A stretch of 40,311 nt of DNA, taken from contig JADFRS010000001.1 in NCBI GenBank assembly GCA_022561145.1, forward strand, positions 1-40,311. Reading direction: 5' to 3'. The DNA comes from Gemmatimonadota bacterium. Its GTDB lineage: Bacteria > Gemmatimonadota > Gemmatimonadetes > Longimicrobiales > Gaopeijiaceae. The notes beneath the pieces were generated by a model. The model saw only the letters and a list, made by a program, of their open reading frames with translations. It had not been told where the DNA came from and searched no databases. Positions 16,581 through 25,132 of the stretch are shown here, piece by piece. Positions within the stretch are counted from its first letter, which is position 1; each line of letters starts with the position of its first letter. Position numbers and translations under genes: made by a program.

Positions 16581-18926
16581 ATGAGCCAAAACCAACCGGG
16601 CAAAATCGACCAACAAGCTCCAGGAACCACGAGCGATGCGGCCAATCCCGAGGGGACCGGCCCGTGGATGGAGGCCCACATCTGGGCGATCGGAACCGCC
16701 GCCTTCGTGGGCCTTCTCTATGCCGTGACCCTCGCCCCCACCACGGCATTCTGGGATACCAGCGAGTACATCGCGACCAGCCATATGCTCGGTATCCCAC
16801 ACCCTCCTGGAAACCCTCTTTTCATCGTTCTCGCGAGAGCCTGGGATCTACTTCTCACACCTCTCGGACCCTCCGTCGCCGTTCGGATCAACCTGTTCTC
16901 GGCCATGATGGGTGCTGCGGCGCACGGTCTTTGGTTCATGGTCGTCTACCGAATTCTCGGCTACTTCAGCAAGGACCGCGTATTCAGACTGGTCGGCGCG
17001 GCGACTGCGGTGTTGGTGAGCGCCACGGCGTTTACCGTGTGGAGCCAGTCCAACGTGAACGAGAAGGTCTACACAGTCTCGCTCTTCACCATCGCCCTTC
17101 TGAGCTGGCTCATCTTTTACTGGCGCGAAAACATCGGCAGGGGCAAGGACGACAACCTGCTCGTGCTGATCCTGTTCATCCTCGCGCTCTCCGTCGGCAA
17201 TCACCTCATGGCGTTCCTGGCCGCCCCGGCGCTCGGCGCCTTCGTCCTGATGACCCACCCGAGGACGTTGGTGAACTGGCGGCTCTACGTCGCCGGTGCG
17301 GCGGCGATGGCGCTGGGGTTGTCGATCCACCTCTTCTTGCCGCTCAGGGCTGCCCTGGATCCCGTAATCAATGAGGCGGACCCAACGTGCAGCACGCTCG
17401 GCAGCGCTCTAGCGAGCATCGTGACCTGGGGGCAAACCGGGTGTGCCGAACTCTCCTCTGCCTTGGCCCGGGACCAATACGACAAGCCTCCTCTCATCCC
17501 ACGCATGGCGCCTTTGGCGGCACAGTACGGCAACTACTTCCAGTACTTCGACTGGCAGTGGAACCGCTCGGTGGCGGGGGCCCAATCGGTTCTGCCACTC
17601 GCGCGACTCCCGATTACGCTCCTCTTCGGCGCGCTCGGGCTCTACGGCGTCGTCGAGCATCTGCGTCGGGACCGAATCAGCGGCTATTACATGCTGATCC
17701 TCTTCGGCACACTCTCCGTGGCGTTGGTCTTCTATCTGAATTTCAAGCATGGCTTCTCGCTGTCCGCACCCATCGCCGACAGAGCACTGCATGAAGTCCG
17801 CGAACGAGACTACTTCTTCATCGTGAGCTTCTCGATCTGGGGTTTGTGGGCCGGGATAGGCCTCGCCGCGCTTTGGAGGACACTGGCAGCGAAGCTTCGT
17901 CGTCCGTTGAAGGCACTAGCTCCGGTCCTTGGTATCGCCTTCATCCCACTCATCATGAACTGGTCGTGGGCAACACGCTCCTATGACTACTCGGCCCGTG
18001 ACTGGGCATACAACATGCTGATGAGCGTAGAGCCGTACGGCGTGCTTTTCACGCATGGGGACAACGACACTTTCCCCTTGTGGTATCTCCAGGAGGCCGA
18101 GGGAATCCGCCGCGATGTGACGGTCATCGTCACTTCATACCTGAATACGAATTGGTACCCTAAACAGCTCAGGCAACTGACGAGTCCCTGCCCCACGGGC
18201 GTTGACCCGGCCGATACCCCCACCCGGAACATCTGCCAGCGTCCTTACGACTCGGCCGGCCAAGGCGCCCTCTACACCCATGATCCGGCCGAAGCCGAGG
18301 CGCAGGGCAAGGTGGCTCTCTTGCTCGACGAGCCGATCAAGATGCCGACACGGAGCATCCTCGCCCTGTCTGACGAGACCATCGATCAGGTGGCGAGCCC
18401 GCGAGGATACGTCCGGCTGCGTGAAGCGAGACAGTTCCAGATAGACTCCCTCGTTGCGACCCTCCAAGGCGGCCGGCTCCTCTACCCTTGGCACCAGTTC
18501 GCGCTCGCGATCATCTCGAACTCAATGGGCGACAGACCGCTGTACTTCGCGTCGAGCGGCAACGCGCCGAGCGAGCTGGGGATGAGGCAGTACACCGTCC
18601 GGCAAGGTCTGGCCTACCGACTGATGAGCGCGCCACCGGTCGCCGACAGCAATCTGATCCAGATGACGGTCGCGGATGTTCGTCGCGTGAGCGGGCCGTG
18701 GCTGGACCTTCGCCGCACGCGGACCCTCGCCGAGGAGGTGTTCATACACCGAACGGGGCTACCGGACGATTGGACGCATTGGCCCGACCAGTCTACTGTG
18801 GGTATTCCGGCGTATTACAGTTGGGTTTACCTCGCCCTGGCGGAGGCCGGGCGGTTGACGGGTGACACCGACCTGTATGAGGCCGCGAGCGAGCGGACGA
18901 CCGCCTGGCAGTCGTTCCGACCTTGA
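16581..18926 (+). CDS. DUF2723 multi-pass membrane protein (GT-C-type, putative O-mannosyltransferase-like)
   Basis: 781 residues. The N-terminal ~450 residues contain at least ten hydrophobic segments and the DUF2723 hallmark FWDTSEYIATSHMLGIPHPP, where the acidic residues sit in the first extracytoplasmic loop as in GT-C glycosyltransferases. SVGNHLMAFLAAPAL and the HGFSLSAPIADRALHEVRERDYFF segment are further family features. The soluble C-terminal part includes LFTHGDNDTFPLWYLQEAEGIRRDVTV. Family members are thought to be lipid-linked sugar transferases acting at the outer face of the inner membrane, but few are tested. ATG 16581 follows the hyuA stop by 12 bases, so they may be cotranscribed, though no functional link is obvious. 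Confidence 0.85.
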   Translation: MSQNQPGKIDQQAPGTTSDAANPEGTGPWMEAHIWAIGTAAFVGLLYAVTLAPTTAFWDTSEYIATSHMLGIPHPPGNPLFIVLARAWDLLLTPLGPSVAVRINLFSAMMGAAAHGLWFMVVYRILGYFSKDRVFRLVGAATAVLVSATAFTVWSQSNVNEKVYTVSLFTIALLSWLIFYWRENIGRGKDDNLLVLILFILALSVGNHLMAFLAAPALGAFVLMTHPRTLVNWRLYVAGAAAMALGLSIHLFLPLRAALDPVINEADPTCSTLGSALASIVTWGQTGCAELSSALARDQYDKPPLIPRMAPLAAQYGNYFQYFDWQWNRSVAGAQSVLPLARLPITLLFGALGLYGVVEHLRRDRISGYYMLILFGTLSVALVFYLNFKHGFSLSAPIADRALHEVRERDYFFIVSFSIWGLWAGIGLAALWRTLAAKLRRPLKALAPVLGIAFIPLIMNWSWATRSYDYSARDWAYNMLMSVEPYGVLFTHGDNDTFPLWYLQEAEGIRRDVTVIVTSYLNTNWYPKQLRQLTSPCPTGVDPADTPTRNICQRPYDSAGQGALYTHDPAEAEAQGKVALLLDEPIKMPTRSILALSDETIDQVASPRGYVRLREARQFQIDSLVATLQGGRLLYPWHQFALAIISNSMGDRPLYFASSGNAPSELGMRQYTVRQGLAYRLMSAPPVADSNLIQMTVADVRRVSGPWLDLRRTRTLAEEVFIHRTGLPDDWTHWPDQSTVGIPAYYSWVYLALAEAGRLTGDTDLYEAASERTTAWQSFRP

Positions 18927-18961
18927 TTCGCGCGAACTCTGTATCCAAAGGAGCACGTCAC

Positions 18962-19402
18962 ATGGCCACCAGCGAACCCCAGAACTACGGGAACCATGTG
19001 AGGTGGGTACCCGCATACCACTTCCTGATTGGCCCGATCTTGCTGTTGAACCTCGGCTGGTCGTTGTACCAACTCGTGGTAGCCTCTTCCATGGCTGCCG
19101 TGGTCGCCTTCCTGCTGGCCATCGCCCTGCTCAGCATGTTCCTCCACTTGCGCTTCTTCCCATTGGCCGCGCAGGACAGGCTCATACGGCTCGAAGAGCG
19201 GATGCGGCTGGAGCGGCTGCTACCCCACGAGCAGCGGCACAGGATCGAGGACCTCACCCTGGACCAACTCATCGCTCTTCGGTTCGCGTCGGACGCCGAG
19301 GTCGGCGACCTCGCGATGGCAGTCTTGGACGAGGGGCAGTCCGACCGCGAAGCGATCAAGAAGCGTGTCACCGACTGGCGGTCGGACCACCAGCGGGTCT
19401 GA
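18962..19402 (+). CDS. DUF6526 family membrane protein
   Basis: 146 residues. The opening QNYGNHVRWVPAYHF followed by two closely spaced transmembrane helices (about 20-40 and 43-63) and a basic/acidic amphipathic tail (QDRLIRLEERMRLERLL, LDQLIALRFASDAE, IKKRVTDWRSD) is the pattern of the DUF6526 family, whose function is unknown. The helical hairpin and cytoplasmic tail suggest a small inner-membrane protein. ATG 18962 is fixed by AAAGGAG at 18947-18953, eight bases upstream; the frame is open a little further upstream but without a ribosome site. It follows the DUF2723 gene by 35 bases, and its stop overlaps the next start. Confidence 0.78.
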   Translation: MATSEPQNYGNHVRWVPAYHFLIGPILLLNLGWSLYQLVVASSMAAVVAFLLAIALLSMFLHLRFFPLAAQDRLIRLEERMRLERLLPHEQRHRIEDLTLDQLIALRFASDAEVGDLAMAVLDEGQSDREAIKKRVTDWRSDHQRV

Positions 19403-19980
19403 TGGACGTGGAGGGTCCGGCCGGCACGGGGCCGGACACCACCGGGACACTCGGCGAAGCGGACATAACGCTCAGCATCGTCCGCACGCTCGACCGGTGG
19501 TACGTCGAGCTTTTGGACATGGCGAAGTCGCTGGGGATCCTGGGCTCGGGCCGCGAATCCATCAGGGAGTCCGAGAACTCCGATGGTGGGCGATGGGTCG
19601 AGTTCCCCGACTTGGCCGAAGAGGGGTGGCCCAACTTCAGGATTGCGATCCCACACGACGCCGAGTTCGCCTACGCGACGTCTAGCGTGCTCTACCGGGG
19701 CGTCCAATACAATAGTGCTGTCGGGCCGGAGGAACTCCTGGTGGCGTTCAAGGGCGCGCTGGCGGAGGCCGGGGCCGAGTACGAGGCGAGGGAGGATCAC
19801 CTGGACGACTATCTTCGCACGACCGACCTCGGTGGGGATGTGCGCATCCGTGTAAGTCCTCACGAGGACGGCCGTACGCGGATCTCCATCGGCCAGTATC
19901 GCAGCAGCCGTCGGGTGGAGGGGGCGCTGAGGACGATCGCGGCGAGATTCAACTTCACCGGGAGCGATCGCGCCCGCTAG
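19402..19980 (+). CDS. Hypothetical protein, translationally coupled to DUF6526
   Basis: 192 residues; I do not recognise a family. The ATG at 19402 shares bases with the upstream stop (TGATG), which argues that it is real and coupled. The protein is soluble and acidic with no signal or membrane segment: a short helix (ITLSIVRTLDRWYVELLDMAKSLGIL), a Ser/Glu/Asp-rich linker, then an alpha/beta C-terminal part (PNFRIAIPHDAEFAYATS, AFKGALAEAGAEYEARED, GGDVRIRVSPHEDGRTRISI, VEGALRTIAARFNF) that could be a small ligand- or peptide-binding fold. It ends 12 bases before the stop of the facing Rad50-like gene. Confidence 0.65.
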   Translation: MDVEGPAGTGPDTTGTLGEADITLSIVRTLDRWYVELLDMAKSLGILGSGRESIRESENSDGGRWVEFPDLAEEGWPNFRIAIPHDAEFAYATSSVLYRGVQYNSAVGPEELLVAFKGALAEAGAEYEAREDHLDDYLRTTDLGGDVRIRVSPHEDGRTRISIGQYRSSRRVEGALRTIAARFNFTGSDRAR

Positions 19981-19992
19981 GACCTGTCGGCC

Positions 19993-21327
19993 TCAGTGCA
20001 GCGTGAGTCGTCCCACTCCGCTGGGAATTACTCGCACGGAGGAAGCACCGTCGAACCCTTCTTGGAATTCCAGGGCGCTGTCGAAACGCTCCGGCACGAG
20101 GTCTACAATCTCGCCGGGGCACAGGAGGAACACCTGCTCGAACCGTGGCAGCAGAGAGTGTAGCAGGCCTACGAGCCGCACCTTCGCCTCCCTGCCGAGC
20201 CGGTCGAAGGGATCTCCGATCATTAGGGTCGAGAGGCCATGACTCCGCTCCGCGACCAGATCAGCCAACGCCACTCTGAGTGCCAGCACGTAGGCCGCCA
20301 CCTCTTCATCAGACTGAAACGGCGAGGGCCCCTCGTCCCGGACGGCGAGGGGCTGGCCGTCGGCGTCTTGGAGGACGCCCAGAATGGCTCCGCTCGTGAG
20401 GCGGTTGAGGTTTCGGCCCGCTCTCGTAACGAGAAGATCTCGGGCCTTCTCAATCAGCTCGACGCGGAGCGCGCGGAGCACCGCGGAGCGCATGGCAGCT
20501 TCGCCGTCGTAGTGAGCCGTCTCGCGAGCCTGGTCCGGCTTGGCGGGCTCCTCCGCCTCACTTCCCTCCGAGCGTGCCCGTAGGCGTTCGACCTCCTCCG
20601 AATAGGCCTCGATTCGAGCCTGTAGCCGAACGGATTGGCTCTCCAGATCCTGTAGCGCCGGCGGCTTGAGATCGAGTTGTTCGCGCCGGCGCTTCCACCA
20701 ACTCCCGTCCTGGACAATGGACTCCCACTCCTCTCGAAGCTGACTGATCACTCGCGCGTGGTGGTCGGCGAGGACCTTGCCACACGTTGGACAGGATGCC
20801 TCGGCCCCCCCGGTTTCCATCTCCTGAAGCCGTACCTTGAGTTCTCGCGCTCGGTCCCGATAGGCCATGAGATGCGTCTCGGCGTCCTGCCGCTCGCGGA
20901 GCCAATCCATATTCGCGACCTCCATGTCGCCGTTCACTTCCGCGGCGTCGGCACGCACCTCCCGGAGCGCATGATTTTTTTGCTCGAGGGTTCCGCTGAG
21001 TTCTCCGGAGGTCACGTCCATCTCGGGACCACGCTGCCGGGAGACTCCGTCATCGATCAGCTCGAGCTGCCGCTCTACCTCGGCGAGCCCCATCCGCCGC
21101 GCGAGCATGCGCACCGCCCTCTCCAACCCATCGGAGGTTTCATCCACTCCGCGACCGCTAACCACCCTGGCGAGAGGGTCGGTGGCCGGTGCGACGCTCC
21201 GCTCGAGCGCATCGAAGATCCGGTCGCGGCTGTGTCTGTCCCGGCAGGCGAGCGCTGTCATGCCCGGCGCGAGGGTAACTCGGAAGTCGCCCAGCGATGG
21301 AGCGAATCCCTGAAGCTGCTCGATCAT
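19993..21327 (-). CDS. Rad50/SbcC-like protein with zinc hook but lost ATPase motifs
   Basis: 444 residues. Overall plan of a short Rad50/SbcC/YhaN-type protein: N-terminal ATPase half, coiled coil (about 120-260) with zinc-hook CPTC (C179, C182), C-terminal half. Each ATPase motif is degenerate. Where GPNEAGKST-type residues are expected after PGMTAL, the sequence reads ACRDRHSRDR (27-36), the same length but without Lys or Thr. The signature region reads FQSDEEVAAY (337-346) instead of LSGG, followed by a preserved LALRVAL helix. Walker B reads LMIGDPFDRLG (368-378) where LxLDEP..RLD is expected. The frame is intact, so this is a pseudo-ATPase rather than an obvious pseudogene. Its ATG overlaps the stop of the Mre11-like gene (ATGA). 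Role unknown; DNA tethering through hook dimerisation is one possibility. Confidence 0.8.
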   Translation of the reverse strand: MIEQLQGFAPSLGDFRVTLAPGMTALACRDRHSRDRIFDALERSVAPATDPLARVVSGRGVDETSDGLERAVRMLARRMGLAEVERQLELIDDGVSRQRGPEMDVTSGELSGTLEQKNHALREVRADAAEVNGDMEVANMDWLRERQDAETHLMAYRDRARELKVRLQEMETGGAEASCPTCGKVLADHHARVISQLREEWESIVQDGSWWKRRREQLDLKPPALQDLESQSVRLQARIEAYSEEVERLRARSEGSEAEEPAKPDQARETAHYDGEAAMRSAVLRALRVELIEKARDLLVTRAGRNLNRLTSGAILGVLQDADGQPLAVRDEGPSPFQSDEEVAAYVLALRVALADLVAERSHGLSTLMIGDPFDRLGREAKVRLVGLLHSLLPRFEQVFLLCPGEIVDLVPERFDSALEFQEGFDGASSVRVIPSGVGRLTLH

Positions 21328-22430
21328 CCTACGGACCCTCGCACTGTGTGACTGGCTCGGGCAACCGCATCTTCCACGGCCCTTCTGATGACGTCTTCAT
21401 TCATATCGGGCGTACCCAACCGGGCCGCTAAACGATCCGAGAGCGAGTCGGCGAAGTCCTCGTCGGGACCCGCCTCCGCAGCTCGGGGCGCGTCTTCGAG
21501 AGAGACCTCGAGGTGAAGTGCCTGCCGACGATAGTCGTGCAGGAGTTTCTGTATCTGATCGAGGTCCCCCGGGCCCAGGCCCTGTATCCGAAGACGTACG
21601 ATCTTGCCGCCGATGCCCCCAGGGACCTCGTCGAGAACCTCTCGCACGCGTTCTCTCAACCTGGCCTTTCGCGCCGGATCAAAGATGATGGGCTCGAGCG
21701 ATACGACCGGCCTTCCCGCTACGGGATGGAACGTCGAGACGCCGGCAACGAGGTCGAAACTGAGAAACCCCTTCTCCGCCACGGCCTCCTCCCATGGGGC
21801 CGGACCCACGCGTTCCAGCGATCCGCTGTAATGGACGTTCCCACGAACCGCCAGCCTCGAATGCCTGTGACCGAGCGCCACATAATCCCACTCGTCGGCC
21901 TTCACCGTGAAGCCGGATCCCTCCTCCCCCGACGTCACATCACCGTACGCCAGCAGCACGTTCCACCTTGCTTCTGGGTCTGGGGTCACGGCTTCCGCCT
22001 CGTCGGAGATCGCGGATCGGTGCGGAATCAGGACTGCATGGAAGTCCAAATCCGGCAGGTGGACCACCCGGCTCCTGGCGGTAGCCGCCTCCACGCCCGG
22101 GAAGGAGTCGAAGGCCGCCAAGGCGCCAGGATCGCCGGGTCGGTGTGGAGTGTCCCGCGAGCCGGCTACCATTAGGACCTTCGCATCAGGCAACGCCTCA
22201 CGAAGGCTTGCGAGCCCACGAGCCAACGCCACCATGGCACCCTGAGTGGGCTCCGGACGATCGAAGATGTCACCGGCCACGAGAACCACCTGTGGTTGGA
22301 TGTCCCGCATCTTCTTGATCGCGACCTGGAAGGCACGCGCCACGTCTACCTCACGTACGTTGCGCCCCCTGTCCCTTCGCTCAAACGCTCGGAATCCGAG
22401 GTGGAGGTCCGAGAGGTGCGCCAGAATCAC
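21324..22430 (-). CDS. Mre11/SbcD-like calcineurin-type phosphoesterase, active site partly lost
   Basis: 368 residues, with the SbcD/Mre11 fold order: SDLHLG (D8, H10), AGDIFDRP (D54), a position III motif, a position IV motif, and GHRH (H188, H190), then a capping domain (DQIQKLLHDYRRQALHLEVSL). Two motifs are changed: the usual GNHD reads GSRD (90-93), losing the metal-binding Asn and the catalytic His, and the metal-binding His of the next motif is Tyr162 (LLAYGD). Five of the seven canonical metal ligands remain, so two-metal nuclease activity is doubtful. GTG start at 22430 with GGAGG about nine bases upstream; it overlaps the membrane protein's stop (GTGA) and is followed, overlapping, by the Rad50-like partner. 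The pairing is that of the MR/SbcCD complex. Confidence 0.85.
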   Translation of the reverse strand: MILAHLSDLHLGFRAFERRDRGRNVREVDVARAFQVAIKKMRDIQPQVVLVAGDIFDRPEPTQGAMVALARGLASLREALPDAKVLMVAGSRDTPHRPGDPGALAAFDSFPGVEAATARSRVVHLPDLDFHAVLIPHRSAISDEAEAVTPDPEARWNVLLAYGDVTSGEEGSGFTVKADEWDYVALGHRHSRLAVRGNVHYSGSLERVGPAPWEEAVAEKGFLSFDLVAGVSTFHPVAGRPVVSLEPIIFDPARKARLRERVREVLDEVPGGIGGKIVRLRIQGLGPGDLDQIQKLLHDYRRQALHLEVSLEDAPRAAEAGPDEDFADSLSDRLAARLGTPDMNEDVIRRAVEDAVARASHTVRGSVG

Positions 22431-23089
22431 GGGCTCGCTTCCTCCACCGGATCGGGTGACGCGGGGGTCGTGCCCGCCTCGCCATCCATTTCGTCCGGCA
22501 CCTCGACGAGTCCCACTCCTTGGAGGAGCGCCGCGCCCGAAAGCAGGACCATCAGAAAGAGCAGCACAGAAGGCGCCGAAAGCCGGGGCACGCCATAACC
22601 CGCGGCCATGACGCCTATGGCCGCCCCGAACGCGCCGGAGGCTCCAATCCTAGGGCCGACACCGCCGCGAAGTTCACGAAGGCTGGCCATGGTGCCGAAC
22701 AGGTTTCCCGCCGCGTAGAGCGGGAGCCCGCCGAGAAGCGCCAAACCCAATGCCTGGGACACAGCCGTAGCGTCGGTGCCCGGCCGAAGTGTCCAAAGCG
22801 TCACAAATCCCGCGGCGACCATGAACACCGTCAGACAGACGATCCACCGCCGCCTGAGGGCATCGACGAGGTTGGGGTGGCTCAAGTCGGGTGCGGCCAG
22901 GAGACCGAGTCCGAGGGCCCCGACCTCCGTCGCCAGGATGATCACGAGCGCACGCCTCAAACCCTCGCCGGAGTACAAGAGGAGCCCGACCGCGACCTCG
23001 CCGACTGTGGCAGCCGCCAGCCCAATGACGAACGGCGGAATCCAACGGATCAGGTGAGTGAAGCTCAATTGAATACGTTCCTCCCCCAC
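22427..23089 (-). CDS. Multi-pass membrane protein of unknown function
   Basis: 220 residues with about six hydrophobic segments (for example FVIGLAAATVGEVAVGLLLY, VIILATEVGALGLGLLAA, WIVCLTVFMVAAGFVTLW, ALGLALLGGLPLYAAGNLF, SVLLFLMVLLSGAALL) and an acidic C-terminal tail. I do not recognise a family. It is the first gene of a three-gene overlapping minus-strand group with the Mre11-like and Rad50-like genes, which suggests a membrane link for that pair. Start uncertain: GTG 23089 gives the longest form, while TTG 23068 has GGGGGAGG upstream. The 141 bases to the divergent lipoprotein gene show no clear promoter. Confidence 0.72.
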   Translation of the reverse strand: MGEERIQLSFTHLIRWIPPFVIGLAAATVGEVAVGLLLYSGEGLRRALVIILATEVGALGLGLLAAPDLSHPNLVDALRRRWIVCLTVFMVAAGFVTLWTLRPGTDATAVSQALGLALLGGLPLYAAGNLFGTMASLRELRGGVGPRIGASGAFGAAIGVMAAGYGVPRLSAPSVLLFLMVLLSGAALLQGVGLVEVPDEMDGEAGTTPASPDPVEEASP

Positions 23090-23230
23090 GCGCCGGGCCG
23101 CCGCGAGCGCGGTCTTTGCGTTCCCTTGGAAGCCCGGGTAGCTTTCCGAAACCTCATCCCAGGGACGCGCACCACGCGGGGCACCACCCCGCCGACAGTC
23201 TTCCGCCGAAGACCAGGACCCCGTAAGGCG

Positions 23231-24241
23231 ATGGTACTCCGCAAGCTAACAGTTCTTGGAATTCTAATCGCCACCCTCGGCTGCGACAACGTGGCCTGGG
23301 GAGGCGTGGAGTTGAGCCTACAACCCCCTCCATCCAAGAGCGACACGCTCGAGGGCTCAGCCGTCTCCAGCAGCGACTCTCCCGGACTGAACTCGGTGCC
23401 TGTCATCGTGGGACCCGTATTGTTCATGGGACGCAGAGACGGCAACACGGTCTCGCTCGTACCGGTGGGCGAAATCCGCGGACGAGGCCTTCGGGCGTTA
23501 CCCACCGAGGATGAGGCCCCCGGCTTCTTGGAGCGGTTCACCCATGAGCGTCTCGCGCCTGGGTCCGATTTCACGCTCTTTGCCGAGGGCGTGCGGGTGG
23601 GCACCATGGTGGCTTCCACGACCGGGGTGGCAGAGGGGTTCTGCGCCGGCAGACCGACCGTGAGTGGCCGGCTGGAGTTGGTCCCGGAGGCGGCGGACGC
23701 TGAACGCTTCCTCGCCCTCGCCCGCAGCGATGGTGACACGCACCCCTATGCCCCTTACCGCAAGCTGATCCACAATCGGGACCAACGGGTGATGTCGCTC
23801 AACCTCATGGGGAGGATCATCGGAACGATCGGGGCAACCCCGCCCCCTTCCATCCTCGAGATCCGACGCGACATCCAGGTCTTCGACCTCATGGACGGAT
23901 CGCCCCCTGCAATCGCCGCCACGTTCGTCTACGGCGATGGGCTCGACGTAGGCCCGACGACCCCGGGGGCATACTCCGTGTTCTTGATGGGCACCGATGA
24001 CGGAGCAGGGTACACCACATCCTACATGGCCTACCGCCAGAACGACCTACGCGGCAAGGGCACGCCGCGATTGTTCGACCGTCTGGATTGGGATGGGGAT
24101 GGCCAGGCAGAGATTCTGCTCGAAGTCGCGGGCGAGGAAACGATATCGCTCGCCGCCATTCACAGGCGCGACGGCCAGTGGGTGGAGTTCTACCACGACG
24201 CGTGTGGTGGGGCCCTGTCCGGCAGTACAGCAGCGCCCTGA
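23231..24241 (+). CDS. Putative lipoprotein, unknown function
   Basis: 336 residues. The N-terminus is a short lipoprotein signal (MVLRKLTVLGILIATLGC) with lipobox ATLGC, so the mature protein is probably lipid-anchored at Cys18. The body is rich in beta strands, with a late DWDGDGQAEILLEV segment that resembles a calcium-binding FG-GAP/EF-hand-like repeat. No family recognised. ATG 23231 has TAAGG three to seven bases upstream; the open frame continues upstream through the divergent gene but that part is a shadow. The gene ends nine bases before the BtuF-like gene and may be the first gene of that transport operon. No cobalamin riboswitch (no B12 box) is visible upstream. Confidence 0.7.
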   Translation: MVLRKLTVLGILIATLGCDNVAWGGVELSLQPPPSKSDTLEGSAVSSSDSPGLNSVPVIVGPVLFMGRRDGNTVSLVPVGEIRGRGLRALPTEDEAPGFLERFTHERLAPGSDFTLFAEGVRVGTMVASTTGVAEGFCAGRPTVSGRLELVPEAADAERFLALARSDGDTHPYAPYRKLIHNRDQRVMSLNLMGRIIGTIGATPPPSILEIRRDIQVFDLMDGSPPAIAATFVYGDGLDVGPTTPGAYSVFLMGTDDGAGYTTSYMAYRQNDLRGKGTPRLFDRLDWDGDGQAEILLEVAGEETISLAAIHRRDGQWVEFYHDACGGALSGSTAAP

Positions 24242-24250
24242 CCCGCCCCC

Positions 24251-25132
24251 ATGCGACGGAATCTCCTCGGCCTTTCAGCCGCCCTTGTCGCCCTCGCTTG
24301 CTCGGGCGAGGCTCCGGACCCTCAGGTCGAGGCGACCGACTCTGTTAAGCCTCCCGATGGGTTTCCCGTGGTGGTCTTGGACGCCGCCGGAGCGGAGCAT
24401 CGCTTCGAGCAACCGCCTTCGAAGATCATCTCACTGGTCCCCTCGGCCACCGAAACGCTGCTGGCCCTCGGCGTGGGTCCGAAGCTGGTGGCCCGCACCG
24501 ACTTCGATACCGCGGCGGCAGTTGCTCACCTACCCTCTGTCGGAGGAGGTCTGGACCCGAGCTTGGAGGTGATAGTGGTTCACGAGCCAGACCTCGTGAT
24601 CCACTTCCACGGCCCCAATAGCGCGGGGACGGTGGACCGCTTCGCCGAATTCGGCATCCCGAGCCTCGCGATTCGGCCGGACGGGATCGATGACGTGCGC
24701 ATGATCATGCGGCTGTTGGGCCGAGTCACCGGCAAGGAGGCGTTGGCGGACTCGCTGGTTGGCACTATCGACGCCACCCTCCTCCGCGTCGCCGAGGCGG
24801 TCCGAGGCCGCCCACCCGTGCGCGTCGCGTTCTTGCTCGGAGGAGCCGCCCCCTATGCAGCCGGCCCCGGTAGTTACGTCCACCAACTCCTCACGCTGGC
24901 TGGGGGTCAGAACGTCTTCGCAGATCTCGGGCAATTCTATGCTCAGGTCAGCCTGGAGAGCCTCGTCGTCCGCGAGATCGACCTCCTCCTTCTTCCGGAG
25001 GGGGCCGAGCCGCCCCCAGGCGTCCATCTCCCCCTGCGCTTCGTCCCCGAGTCCATCCAGTTCCCTGGCCCGCGACTCGGCGAGGCCACACTCGCGCTCG
25101 CGGAGATCCTGCACCCGGAGGCGTTTCGGTGA
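24251..25132 (+). CDS. btuF: Periplasmic substrate-binding lipoprotein, BtuF/FecB-like
   Basis: 293 residues. Lipoprotein signal LVALACS anchors it. The body is a helical-backbone binding protein of the TroA/BtuF class: PPSKIISLVPSATETLLALG is the hallmark start of cobalamin-binding BtuF proteins, then GGGLDPSLEVIVVHEPDLVI, AEFGIPSLAI, LGRVTGKEALADSL, GPGSYVHQLLTLAGGQNVF and QVSLESLVV. It should deliver vitamin B12 (or a siderophore) to the BtuC permease encoded next; its stop overlaps the permease GTG. Substrate assignment between cobalamin and ferric siderophore is not certain. Confidence 0.82.
   Translation: MRRNLLGLSAALVALACSGEAPDPQVEATDSVKPPDGFPVVVLDAAGAEHRFEQPPSKIISLVPSATETLLALGVGPKLVARTDFDTAAAVAHLPSVGGGLDPSLEVIVVHEPDLVIHFHGPNSAGTVDRFAEFGIPSLAIRPDGIDDVRMIMRLLGRVTGKEALADSLVGTIDATLLRVAEAVRGRPPVRVAFLLGGAAPYAAGPGSYVHQLLTLAGGQNVFADLGQFYAQVSLESLVVREIDLLLLPEGAEPPPGVHLPLRFVPESIQFPGPRLGEATLALAEILHPEAFR

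Noticed and set aside
23090-23230. Possible cobalamin riboswitch before the BtuFCD-type operon
   Set aside because: No B12 box or supporting stems seen, and the gap is shorter than a full riboswitch.
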